Part shown: one piece after another, positions 9,091 to 17,387 of the stretch
How the letters are laid out: every line of letters begins with the position of its first letter
How positions within the stretch are numbered: the stretch's first letter is position 1
Assembly (NCBI RefSeq): GCF_900105355.1
Contig: NZ_FNSC01000001.1
Coordinates: 806,001 to 870,000, forward strand
From: Pseudomonas anguilliseptica
Lineage (GTDB): Bacteria > Pseudomonadota > Gammaproteobacteria > Pseudomonadales > Pseudomonadaceae
Direction: 5' to 3'
DNA: 64,000 nucleotides
Position numbers and translations under genes: made by a program
The notes under the pieces: generated by a model
The model's input: the letters and a program-made list of their open reading frames with translations, nothing else
Told to the model about the DNA's origin: nothing
Databases searched by the model: none

Positions 9091-10604
9091 TCATCGGCGC
9101 TGCCCGCGGCGCAGCAGACTCAGCCCCACCAGCGCCAACAGCACATGAGCCAGCGCAACGATGCCCAGTAGCAGGTGCTTGTAGCCATTGCCAAGGCCTG
9201 CGAGAAACTCCCACTTGTGCAGGTAGGCAAAGGTCCAGCCTTCGCTGCGGTCTGCATCCTGCACGCGGCTGGCCAGTGCACCGTCCAACGGGTCGATAAA
9301 CAGCGCGGTGTTGTGCGCATCGGCATAGCTGGCCTTGAACACCGGCAGGCGTTTGAAGACGAAGCCGTATTCATGGTCGAAGCGGTGCTGCAGCGTGAGC
9401 GCCTGCGCCTCACCCAACCCCAGGGCCTTGGCGTAATGATCGAGGCGCTGTTGAGCATACCGACGCGGGGTGTCATGGCCCAGCTCACGGCCCTGAGTAT
9501 CGAGGTAATGCAGGCTGGGCATGCTGGTGAACTGCTGCCCCTGGGCGCGCCAGATCGGCTTGCCGTCGAGCTCAAGCAGGCTGAGCATGTACAGCTCTTC
9601 ACCGGCCAGCAGCCAGTCGGCCGCCGGTGCCTTGTCCAACTCGGCCACACTAAAGCTCGGCACAAAGGGCGCCGGCCAGGGCTGCGCAACCTGCTTGTGC
9701 AACAGATGCCAGGCACCGCTGCTGGCAAAGCTCAGCGTCGCTAAGGCCAGGCCCAGCCCCCACCAGCCATGCAGGCGCCGATTGAAGCTACGGGCACCTC
9801 GGCGGGCGATAAAAAATGGCCGGGAGCCATTTTTAACGTCGCTCAGCGACGGCCCGCAGGGTCGCCGCCATGGATGGCGGGCGATAAACAGCGCCATACC
9901 GAACAGCGTCGCCGAGACAATCGAGGCCAGCAGCACCAGCATCAGCACCGGCCGCAACGGCCCGGCCGCATCCAGCCAGCGAAAGCTGTGCAGCGTCTGG
10001 AAGAACACGCTGAACCAGGCCCTGCGCTCATCCACCAGGGTGCCGAGGCGGTCATGGAACAGATCGACATACAGGCGTAACTGGTCATCACGCTGAGTGT
10101 CGACCCGCGCCGCCGGCAGCAGGCGGTTGATAAAGGCGTATTCGCTGGTAAAGCGCTCGATGCTGCCGGCATAGGCCAGCGGCTCGTCGCGGCCCAGGTA
10201 GTGCCGCGCCAGGCTTTCGGCATGGGCAGCGGCCAGCTCGACTGCCTGACCACTGCGTGCATGCCAGTAACGCGGCTGCAGTTCGCCAGCCAGACGCACC
10301 TGGTAATAAGGCTCACCGGCCAGCACCAGCAGGCGCAAGCCCTGCACCTGGGCAACACCAGCCGCGCCGAGCACCTGCGCAGGTTATCCAGCGGCAACAC
10401 CTGCTGTGGTGTGGCCATGGTCTGCGGACGCGGCTGCAGGTAACCCATCAGCGGGTGCAGCATGCCGCTGCCGGCCCAGCTGAACACCCCCAGGCAGGCC
10501 AGTAGCGCCAGGCGCTTGTGCCACGGCATAAGCCGTAGCAGGCGCTGGCGCCAGGTCAGGCGTGGCAGTTCTTGCGGTTGCAGTGCTGCAGTCAAAGCTT
10601 CCAC
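9091..10604 (-). pseudogene. Second PepSY transmembrane protein, frameshifted and carrying a 75-bp insertion
   Basis: The gene starts with GTG at 10604 (MEALTAALQ), overlapping the end of the upstream receptor by 13 bases. It runs to about 10380 (ATPQQVLPLDNL) and then continues one frame over (AQVLGAAGVAQVQGLRLL) to 9091. Restoring one base near 10380-10384 joins the two parts into one PepSY_TM protein of about 504 residues with helices at MPWHKRLALLACLGVFSW, LVLLASIVSATLFGMALF, LALATLSFASSGAW and a C-terminal one. A 75-bp in-frame insertion with FIAR repeated at both sides interrupts the region after the second helix group. It could be a real pseudogene or contain a sequencing error. Confidence 0.8.
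9801..9888. mobile_element. 75-bp palindrome-rich insertion flanked by 13-bp direct repeats
   Basis: GGCGGGCGATAAA occurs at 9801-9813 and again at 9876-9888, an offset of exactly 75 bases. The sequence between holds two hairpins: AAAAATGGC-N5-GCCATTTTT and GTCGCT-N-AGCGAC (on the opposite strand). The net insertion is a multiple of three, so the host frame is kept. It looks like a small non-autonomous element with target duplication, or a tandem duplication that captured a palindromic repeat. Confidence 0.65.
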
Positions 10605-12637
10605 TCCAGGCCGACATACAGGCTGCGACCGTCGCCGGGCATAAACAGCGCGGCATCCTGGCCACGGGCATTGGCCACAACGCCGGTGGTAGCGATATAG
10701 GTCTTGTCCGAAAGGTTGCGCCCTTCGACGAAGAAGCCCAGGCCTTCACGTGGACGATAACCGCCCTTCAGCCCCCAGATCGCATAGGCCTCGGCATACA
10801 GCGACTCGGCATGGTCGGCGGCGTAGTGCACCGGCACCCACTCGACTGTCGGGCCGGCGTACCAGCCATTGCGCTGCCACAATGCCTCACCCTTGAGGAA
10901 CTGGCTCGGCACGCCGGCAATGCGGTTGTTGCCATAGGCCGGGTCGTTGTCGAAGCGGAAGTCATTGAGCAAGTACTGACCGCGCAATACCACTTCACCC
11001 AGCTGCCAGGCACCACCGAATTCAATGCCCTGATGCACGGTGCGGTCGGCGTTGGTGGTGATCACCTGAGTCGGGGCCAGCGGGTTGACGTAGCCCAGCA
11101 GCTCGTCGCGGATCTCGCTGCGGTAAACCGCCAGGTCCAGGTCCAGATTGCCCTGGGTGAAGCGCATACCCGCCTCCAGGGTGGTGGCCTTCTGCGCCTC
11201 GTTTTCGGTGACGATGGAGCCCCCGGTCAGCTCGCTGAAAGTCGGCGGCTCGTAGCTCTGGCTGAGGTTGGTAAACAGCTGCACACCGTCGGACAGATCA
11301 TGGCGCAGGCCGATACGGCCAATCCGGGCACTGTAGCTACGGTTGAATGACGAATCCTGGAAGCCAGTCGGCATGCCGACGAAGTTGAAGCTGCTTTTCA
11401 GCTTGTCATCGATGTCGCGCTCGCTGTGCAGCCAGGTCAGACCACCGATCAGCGCCCAGTCTTCAGCCAGCGGTACTTCCAGCTCGGTAAAGGCATTCAG
11501 GCTGCGCGCGGTCTGTACCTGGCGGTCCATCTGATTGCCGCGCTTGCCTAGCACGTTGACATGGTTTTCCGTGTGGTTGCGGCCCTGCAGCGCCTCCACC
11601 CCGCCACTCCAGCGCCAGCCATCGCTGTTCTGCCACTTGTGAGTCAGGCGTACACCGAGGTCCTCACTATCAACTTCCAGCACCTGGAAGATCGGGTGCC
11701 ACAGCGATTTCTCGCTGTAAAAACTCGACAGCTCCAGGCTGTGTCCACCGTCCAGCGGCAGGGTGGTGATATTGCCGATGCGGTTGAGGGTGAAATCGCG
11801 CTTGTTATCGCCGGTTACTGTGCTCAGCGCGGCCTGCTCAGGGTTACGCCGCAGCTGCGCCTTGGTCAGGCTGCCGGGGATTTCCGAATCGGTTTCCACA
11901 TGGCTGATATAAAAGCGGGTCGACAAGCGCTCATTGATCCGTCCGCCGATATTGGCGAAATAGCGCTGACTTTCCTGGCGGGCGTGATCGCGGAAACCGT
12001 CCTGGGCGTAATCGGAGATACTCAGGTAGGCATCCCAGTCGCCAAAGTCTTCAGCCACTGCGCCGAAGATGCGCTGGTAGTCGAAACTGCCGGCCTCGGC
12101 GCGCAGCTGCACCTTGGGTGCGGTCTTGCCGGTGGGCGTGAGAAAGTTGATCGCCCCGCCTAGGTTGGCGGCGCCATAGCGCCAGGCATTGGCGCCGCGC
12201 ATGACCTCGATATGGTCCAGGGCGATCGGTTCGATGCTCTGGAAGTCGCCACTGCCATCAGCCAGGTTCAGCGGTGCGCCGTCCTGCATCAGCAGGATGC
12301 CACGCTGGTGAAAGGTGCGCTGCAGGCCCGAGCCACGGATCGACAGACGCGACTCCTCGGCGCCGGAGCGTGACTGGATATACACGCCCGTGGCCTGGCC
12401 CAGGGCATCCTGCGGCGAGCTGGCGCGGCCGGTTTTGTAGGTTTCAGCATCGACCACACTGGCACCACCGGGAATCCGCGCAAACTCGGCGCGCTTCTCG
12501 GCAATTGTCGGCGCAGTGGTATCGCCCTGCTGCTTACCGACGATGGTGCTGTCTTCCAGTTTGAGCTGTTCGGCATAGGCGGAACTGGCCAGGCTGATGC
12601 TAACGGCCAGCAGGCTGAATACGGATATCTGACGCAT
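10592..12637 (-). CDS. TonB-dependent receptor
   Basis: 681 residues. Signal peptide MRQISVFSLLAVSISLASSAYA, plug domain with LSIRGSGLQRTFHQRGILLMQDG and VMRGANAWRYGAANLGGAINF, then a barrel ending LYVGLEWKL. The ATG at 12637 follows GGGGAGG; a TTG four codons upstream is less likely. The two PepSY membrane genes downstream and the copper genes beyond suggest uptake of a metal chelate (copper or iron); the substrate is not determined. The start lies only 34 bases from the MITE-like repeat at 12671-12817. Confidence 0.9.
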   Translation of the reverse strand: MRQISVFSLLAVSISLASSAYAEQLKLEDSTIVGKQQGDTTAPTIAEKRAEFARIPGGASVVDAETYKTGRASSPQDALGQATGVYIQSRSGAEESRLSIRGSGLQRTFHQRGILLMQDGAPLNLADGSGDFQSIEPIALDHIEVMRGANAWRYGAANLGGAINFLTPTGKTAPKVQLRAEAGSFDYQRIFGAVAEDFGDWDAYLSISDYAQDGFRDHARQESQRYFANIGGRINERLSTRFYISHVETDSEIPGSLTKAQLRRNPEQAALSTVTGDNKRDFTLNRIGNITTLPLDGGHSLELSSFYSEKSLWHPIFQVLEVDSEDLGVRLTHKWQNSDGWRWSGGVEALQGRNHTENHVNVLGKRGNQMDRQVQTARSLNAFTELEVPLAEDWALIGGLTWLHSERDIDDKLKSSFNFVGMPTGFQDSSFNRSYSARIGRIGLRHDLSDGVQLFTNLSQSYEPPTFSELTGGSIVTENEAQKATTLEAGMRFTQGNLDLDLAVYRSEIRDELLGYVNPLAPTQVITTNADRTVHQGIEFGGAWQLGEVVLRGQYLLNDFRFDNDPAYGNNRIAGVPSQFLKGEALWQRNGWYAGPTVEWVPVHYAADHAESLYAEAYAIWGLKGGYRPREGLGFFVEGRNLSDKTYIATTGVVANARGQDAALFMPGDGRSLYVGLEWKL

Positions 12638-12670
12638 GGACCTCCCCAACTTCGGCCTATCGGGTGCCGC

Positions 12671-12817
12671 CTGAGAACCTGCTGAAAGTCTGCTGCGCGT
12701 CGGCCCTGCTGCGTTAAAAACAGACTCGGAATGCTCATGTACAACTCGTACACTCCGCTTCCTCGCCTGTTTTGCCTTGCAGGACTCTAGCTCGCGAGAC
12801 TTTAAACAGGTTCTGAC
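12671..12817. repeat. MITE-like intergenic repeat, copy 1
   Basis: A 147-base element with imperfect 21-base terminal inverted repeats (12671-12691 and 12797-12817; 17 of 21 bases pair). Internal words CTGCTGCGCGTCGGCCCT, GCGTTAAAAACAG, CTCCGCTTCCTCGCC and GACTCTAGCTCGC are shared with a second copy near 37440-37655. No coding capacity. It occupies the promoter side of the TonB receptor gene. Confidence 0.7.
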
Positions 12818-12902
12818 TCAGGTTTAGGGCACCGATAAGCGCGGTTTTTATCTGGCTTCAAGTGATACGCGCGGCAGCAAAGGCTGCCGCAGCAACAGCG
12901 AC

Positions 12903-13289
12903 TCAAGCCAGAACAGGGGATGCGCGGGGATTGGCCGAGGGCCAGAGGTAGCGAACGGGGCGCGGGGTGAAGAAGAACGTCAGCAGGGGCGCGCGACTGG
13001 GGGCCAGCAAGCCCAGCAGACCGAAGAACGCCGCCAGGATGATCGCGCTGAAGGTGGAACTCAGGGAACAGCCGGAGCCCGTCGCCGGGTTGGGCGCCAC
13101 TACACCGGAACCATCCAGATCCGCGCCGGCGCCGAAGTTGCCCTCAAAGGAGCAGTACTGGCTGCCCAGCCCGCTGAGCTGCAGGCCGGCCATCTGACCG
13201 TGACCAATACTGCAGGCGAACGTACTGAACAGAACGCTGAAATACAGCATCCAGGCCAGCAGGCGACGGTCAGTACGGGTCATTTTCAT
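12903..13289 (-). CDS. DUF2946-like membrane protein
   Basis: About 128 residues with an N-terminal hydrophobic segment (LLAWMLYFSVLFSTFACSIGHGQM) and a second one (FSAIILAAFFGLLGLLA). Cysteines occur in FACSIGHG, SQYCSFEG and GSGCSLS. It resembles the DUF2946 group represented at 6590-6961 and stands at the head of the metal cluster. ATG at 13289 or 13283 are both possible; neither has a strong ribosome site. Function unknown. Confidence 0.65.
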   Translation of the reverse strand: MKMTRTDRRLLAWMLYFSVLFSTFACSIGHGQMAGLQLSGLGSQYCSFEGNFGAGADLDGSGVVAPNPATGSGCSLSSTFSAIILAAFFGLLGLLAPSRAPLLTFFFTPRPVRYLWPSANPRASPVLA

Positions 13290-13371
13290 GGGGCGCGACT
13301 CTAGCATTGCTCCGGGGCGCATGTGACATAGCCGCACTGCGATGGATTGCCGCAGCGCGCTGGCGGCAATC

Positions 13372-14289
13372 TTAGTTCGGCCAGGGTCCCTGCGCCAACA
13401 ACTCCTCGCAGCGAATTTGCACGAACTCTCGCAGCAAGAGCACCGGTTTACTCAGCTGCGCCCGGTGCGCGCAGATCAGGTTGAGTGGCGTCGGCTCGCC
13501 GCGCAGTTCAGGCAACAACACCTGTAGCCGACCTGCACGCACATCGCCGGCCACATCCAGCCAGGATTTGTAGACCAGCCCGGCACCACTGACCGCCCAG
13601 CGCCGCACCACATCGGCATCGTCACTGACCCGGTCGCCTTTGACGCTGATGCCCTGCTCGCGCTTGCCGTCGCTGAAGCGCCAGCGATCATGCAGCCGCC
13701 CACCGAGCATATAGAGCAGACAGTTGTGCTCGGCCAGTTCATCCACTGATTGCGGCGCTCCATGCCGCTGCAGGTACTGCGGTGCAGCGCATAACACGCG
13801 CCGATTCAGCGCGGCCACGGGTAAGGCAACCAGACTGGAATCCTCCGGTGCGCCATAGCGCAGGGCAATGTCCACCGGCTCGCGGAACAGATCGGCCACG
13901 CGATCACCGAGCAGCAGACGCAGCTGCACCTGCGGGTGCGCCTGCTGAAATTCATCCAGCCAGGGCAGTAAGGTGTTGCGACCGAAATCCGACGGCGCAG
14001 ACAGCTGCAACGGCCCGCTGATGCCAACCTTGCTGCCAGCCAGTTGCTGCCGGCCGTCATCCAGGCTCTGCAGGGCCAGGCGCGCATGGCCGAGAAACAG
14101 CTCGCCCTCGGGCGTCAGCCGCAGGCTGCGGGTGGAGCGGCTGAACAGGCGCGCTTCCAGCTGCTGCTCCAGTCGTTTGAGCGCGGCGCTGGCCACTGCA
14201 GGGGAAATATCCAGGCGCCGCGCAGCGGCCGAGAGATTGCCCAGATCAGCGGTGGTGACAAACAACTGCAGGTCATCGAAACGCAGCAT
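13372..14289 (-). CDS. LysR-family transcriptional regulator
   Basis: 305 residues. An N-terminal winged helix-turn-helix (LQLFVTTADLGNLSAAARRLDISPAVASAALKRLE, residues ~5-40) is followed by a LysR substrate-binding domain (GPLQLSAPSDFGRNTLLPWLDEFQQAHPQVQLRLLLGD). It is divergent from the monooxygenase and quinone oxidoreductase genes across 103 bases, the usual place for a LysR regulator's target. The inducer is unknown. Compare the CrgA/DsdC-like LysR group. Confidence 0.9.
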   Translation of the reverse strand: MLRFDDLQLFVTTADLGNLSAAARRLDISPAVASAALKRLEQQLEARLFSRSTRSLRLTPEGELFLGHARLALQSLDDGRQQLAGSKVGISGPLQLSAPSDFGRNTLLPWLDEFQQAHPQVQLRLLLGDRVADLFREPVDIALRYGAPEDSSLVALPVAALNRRVLCAAPQYLQRHGAPQSVDELAEHNCLLYMLGGRLHDRWRFSDGKREQGISVKGDRVSDDADVVRRWAVSGAGLVYKSWLDVAGDVRAGRLQVLLPELRGEPTPLNLICAHRAQLSKPVLLLREFVQIRCEELLAQGPWPN

Positions 14290-14392
14290 GGCGGCTCATT
14301 ATCAAAAAAGTATTGAAAGAGACTCTAGTAGCCGCCGGTTTTTCTCGTCAATCAAATAACCGAGCATGGCAGCACTTGAACCGGAGTCCGCC

Positions 14393-14686
14393 ATGACCAC
14401 GCCATTGACGTTGATTGCCACCATCACTGCCCTCCCCGGCCATGCCGAGGCGGTTGAAGCCGGTCTGCGCCAGCTGGTGCCGCCCAGCCAGGCCGAAGCC
14501 GGTTGCCTGCAATACAACCTCCACCGCCATCAGGAGCTGCCCAACCGCTTCATCATGGTTGAGCAGTGGCAGGACGCTGCCGCCCTCAGCGCGCACCAGC
14601 AAACCGCTCATTTTCTGCACTTTGGCGAAACCTGCGGCAACCTGCTGGAACAGGTCGATCATCAACTGATGCAACGCATTCTTTAA
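14393..14686 (+). CDS. Antibiotic-biosynthesis-monooxygenase (ABM) domain protein
   Basis: 97 residues forming a single dimeric ferredoxin-like ABM domain (TLIATITALPGHAEAVEAGL, EAGCLQYNLHRHQELPNRFIMVEQW). Relatives such as YgiN oxidise quinols or act on reactive aldehydes. ATG at 14393 follows CCGGAG. Its stop is 10 bases before the quinone oxidoreductase, so the two probably form one transcript and act together in quinone handling, controlled by the divergent LysR gene. Confidence 0.85.
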   Translation: MTTPLTLIATITALPGHAEAVEAGLRQLVPPSQAEAGCLQYNLHRHQELPNRFIMVEQWQDAAALSAHQQTAHFLHFGETCGNLLEQVDHQLMQRIL

Positions 14687-14696
14687 GGAGCTCGTT

Positions 14697-15713
14697 ATGA
14701 AAGCTGTCGCCTATTACCAATCGCTGCCCGCCGACCACGCTGACGCTTTGCAGGATGTCGAACTGCCGGCGCCAACGCCCGGTCCGCGCGATCTGCTGGT
14801 CGAGGTCAAGGCCATTTCGGTCAACCCGGTGGACACCAAGATCCGCCGCAACGTCGCCCCAGCCGATGGCGCCGCCAAGGTGCTCGGTTGGGATGCCAGC
14901 GGTATCGTCAAAGCAGTGGGCAGCGAAGTCAGCCTGTTCCAGCCCGGCGACCGGGTGTATTACGCCGGGGCGATCAACCGTGCCGGGGCCAACAGCGAAC
15001 TGCATGTGGTGGATGAACGCATCGTCGGGCATATGCCCAAGAGCCTGCCGTTTGCCGAAGCAGCCGCCCTGCCGCTGACCGCGATCACCGCCTGGGAATT
15101 ACTGTTCGAGCGTTTGCAGGTCACCCAGGGCAACGCCGATCAGGGCCAGAGCCTGTTGATCGTCGGCGCTGCAGGCGGCGTCGGTTCGATTCTGGTGCAG
15201 CTGGCCCGTCAACTCACTGGCCTGACGGTGATCGGCACCGCCTCCCGTCCGGAAACCCAAGCATGGGTCCGCGAACTGGGCGCACACCATGTGATCGACC
15301 ATCGCCAGCCGCTGAGTGAGGAGCTGCAACGTATCGGTATCGATCAGGTCACTCACGTCGCCAGCCTGACCCAGACCGACCAGCACTTCGCCCAACTGGT
15401 CGAAGCCCTGGCCCCGCAAGGCCGTCTGGCGCTGATCGATGACCCTGAGCAGCCACTGGACATCATGCAGCTCAAGCGCAAAAGCCTGTCGCTGCACTGG
15501 GAGCGGATGTTTAGCCGCTCGCTGTTCGAGACCGCCGACATGATCGAACAGCATCGCCTGCTGGGTCGGGTCGCTGAACTGGTGGATGCCGGCACCCTGC
15601 GCACCACCCTGGGTGAGCATTTCGGCAGCATCAACGCCGCCAACCTGCGCCGCGCCCATGCGCTGCTGGGAAGCGGTACAGCCAGAGGCAAGATCGTTTT
15701 AGAGGGTTTCTAA
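14697..15713 (+). CDS. Zinc-type alcohol dehydrogenase-like / quinone oxidoreductase (MDR superfamily)
   Basis: 338 residues with a GroES-like N-terminal domain (VKAISVNPVDTKIRR, VLGWDASGIVKAVG) and a Rossmann domain with the NADPH motif VGAAGGVGSILVQLARQL at ~160-180. No structural or catalytic zinc cysteines are visible, so it belongs to the zinc-free quinone reductase branch. AGGAG lies before the ATG. Co-transcription with the ABM gene is likely. Confidence 0.9.
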   Translation: MKAVAYYQSLPADHADALQDVELPAPTPGPRDLLVEVKAISVNPVDTKIRRNVAPADGAAKVLGWDASGIVKAVGSEVSLFQPGDRVYYAGAINRAGANSELHVVDERIVGHMPKSLPFAEAAALPLTAITAWELLFERLQVTQGNADQGQSLLIVGAAGGVGSILVQLARQLTGLTVIGTASRPETQAWVRELGAHHVIDHRQPLSEELQRIGIDQVTHVASLTQTDQHFAQLVEALAPQGRLALIDDPEQPLDIMQLKRKSLSLHWERMFSRSLFETADMIEQHRLLGRVAELVDAGTLRTTLGEHFGSINAANLRRAHALLGSGTARGKIVLEGF

Positions 15714-15718
15714 GAGAA

Positions 15719-15755
15719 GTCTGGCCCGCACTGCCTGCGGGCCAGACCATTTTTC
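15719..15755 (+). terminator. Rho-independent terminator after quinone oxidoreductase
   Basis: Perfect 11-base arms GTCTGGCCCGC (15719-15729) and GCGGGCCAGAC (15737-15747), 7-base loop, followed by CATTTTT. Confidence 0.85.
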
Positions 15756-16195
15756 ACTACTCGCCTACGCCCTGATTATTGCCGTCTAAACTCTAGCTAT
15801 GACGTATTGCTGTGAAGTTGCGAGCAGTTCATCCATTTTCGACCTAGCTAACCTTGGCGGTAAGAGATGCGACCTGATCTTCAAGCCCCATTGCGACTAG
15901 CGGGCGTATATCTTCTATTCAGCGTCATATGGGTTATCAGCAGCGATTACCTGTTCCACGGGCATACTGAGGACACCTCGCTGCTGGCAGAACTGCATCT
16001 AGTCGAAGTTTTACTCTTTGTTTTGCTCAGTGCGGGCTTAGTATTCTTAGTCAGCTATCGGGACCGGCAGGCACAACGCAGCTTGCTAGATGAGATCACC
16101 CAGAACAGCCGACTGCTACAACAAACCCAACGCAATGCTGCACTCGGCAGCTGGGAATACCGCAACGGTTTCCACTTAAGTGAAGAAGCCCTTAA

Positions 16196-17387
16196 GGATG
16201 GTCTGAAGTAGCCATGTATTTCTGGCTGACTTCAGCCCCCGCCGATTTTGAAAGCGGCAAATCGATCAAAAACGATCAGATTACCCATTCATTTCTGTGT
16301 TTTTAGCCGCCGCGAGTAGCTCGCGGCAGCCATTTCCCGCATTACAGGCGCACCTCTCCTGCATTGGTCAGTAAATGTCGGCGTGCCATCCACAGGTTCG
16401 ACAGCGCGAACAGCGTCACCAGTTGCGCCGTGTTCTTGGCCAAGCCACGGAAGCGTGTCTTTACATAACTGAACTGACGCTTGATCACCCGGAACGGGTG
16501 CTCAACCTTGGCGCGCACCTGGGCCTTGGCCTTCTCGATCTTGCGTTTGGCTTTGTACAGCGGGCTGCTCTTACCCAGCTTCTTATAGGTGCTGCGGCGG
16601 GCAGCAACCTGCCAGATCACCTCGCGCCCATCATGTTCGGGGCGCTTTTCGACGCCGGTATAACCCGCATCGGCGCACACCACGTTTTCCTCGCCGTGCA
16701 GCAACTTGTCGACCTGAGTGACATCCGCCACGTTGGCCGCCGTGCCTACCACGCTGTGTACCAGCCCCGACTCGTCATCCACGCCAATGTGCGCCTTCAT
16801 GCCGAAGTAGTATTGGTTGCCCTTCTTGGCCTGGTGCATCTCTGGGTCGCGTTTGCCGTCCTTGTTCTTGGTCGAACTCGGCGCATTGATCAGCGTGGCA
16901 TCGACGATGGTGCCTTGGCGCAACGACAGGCCACGGTCGCCAAGATAGCCATTGATGACGGCCAGGATGCCGGCAGCCAACTCATGTTTCTCCAGCAGAC
17001 GACGGAAGTTGAGGATGGTGGTTTCGTCGGGGATACGTTCCAGACTCAGCCCGGCGAACTGCCGCAGGATAGTGGTCTCGTACAGCGCTTCTTCCATCGC
17101 CGGGTCGCTGTAGCCGAACCAGTTCTGCATCAGGTGCACACGTAGCATCGCCATCAGCGGATAGGCCGGCCGACCGCCTTCACCCTTGGGGTAATACGGT
17201 TCGATCAGTGCGATCAAACCCTTCCACGGCACCACCCGATCCATCTCGATCAGGAACAACTCTTTGCGGGTCTGCTTGCGTTTGCCGGCGTACTCGGCAT
17301 CGGCGAAGGTCATTTGCTTCATCGGAAAACTCGGCGGGTGGCGTCCGGGCATTTTGCCAAAATCAGGAAGTCTTATTCAGGATTTCC
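16196..17387 (-). mobile_element. IS5-family insertion sequence, copy 1 (1192 bp)
   Basis: Bounded by TTAA target duplications at 16192-16195 and 17388-17391. Left end GGATGGTCTGAAGTAGCC; right end, read inward, GGAAATCCTGAATAAGAC. The single transposase gene is on the minus strand. A GCCGCGAG/CTCGCGGC hairpin follows the transposase stop at 16309-16327. Length and gene position match copies 2 and 3 exactly (146 bases from left end to transposase stop). TTAA fits the YTAR target of the IS5 group. Confidence 0.93.
16342..17322 (-). CDS. IS5-family DDE transposase (copy 1)
   Basis: 326 residues. Start [23 protein letters not shown]772-type N-terminal region ([20 protein letters not shown]), then the DDE catalytic core with the first Asp in [13 protein letters not shown], the second in VVCADAGYTG and the Glu in the [17 protein letters not shown] block. 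Intact, so this copy may still be mobile. The frame extends upstream to 17352 but MKQ is the start shared with the other two copies. Confidence 0.93.
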   Translation of the reverse strand: MKQMTFADAEYAGKRKQTRKELFLIEMDRVVPWKGLIALIEPYYPKGEGGRPAYPLMAMLRVHLMQNWFGYSDPAMEEALYETTILRQFAGLSLERIPDETTILNFRRLLEKHELAAGILAVINGYLGDRGLSLRQGTIVDATLINAPSSTKNKDGKRDPEMHQAKKGNQYYFGMKAHIGVDDESGLVHSVVGTAANVADVTQVDKLLHGEENVVCADAGYTGVEKRPEHDGREVIWQVAARRSTYKKLGKSSPLYKAKRKIEKAKAQVRAKVEHPFRVIKRQFSYVKTRFRGLAKNTAQLVTLFALSNLWMARRHLLTNAGEVRL

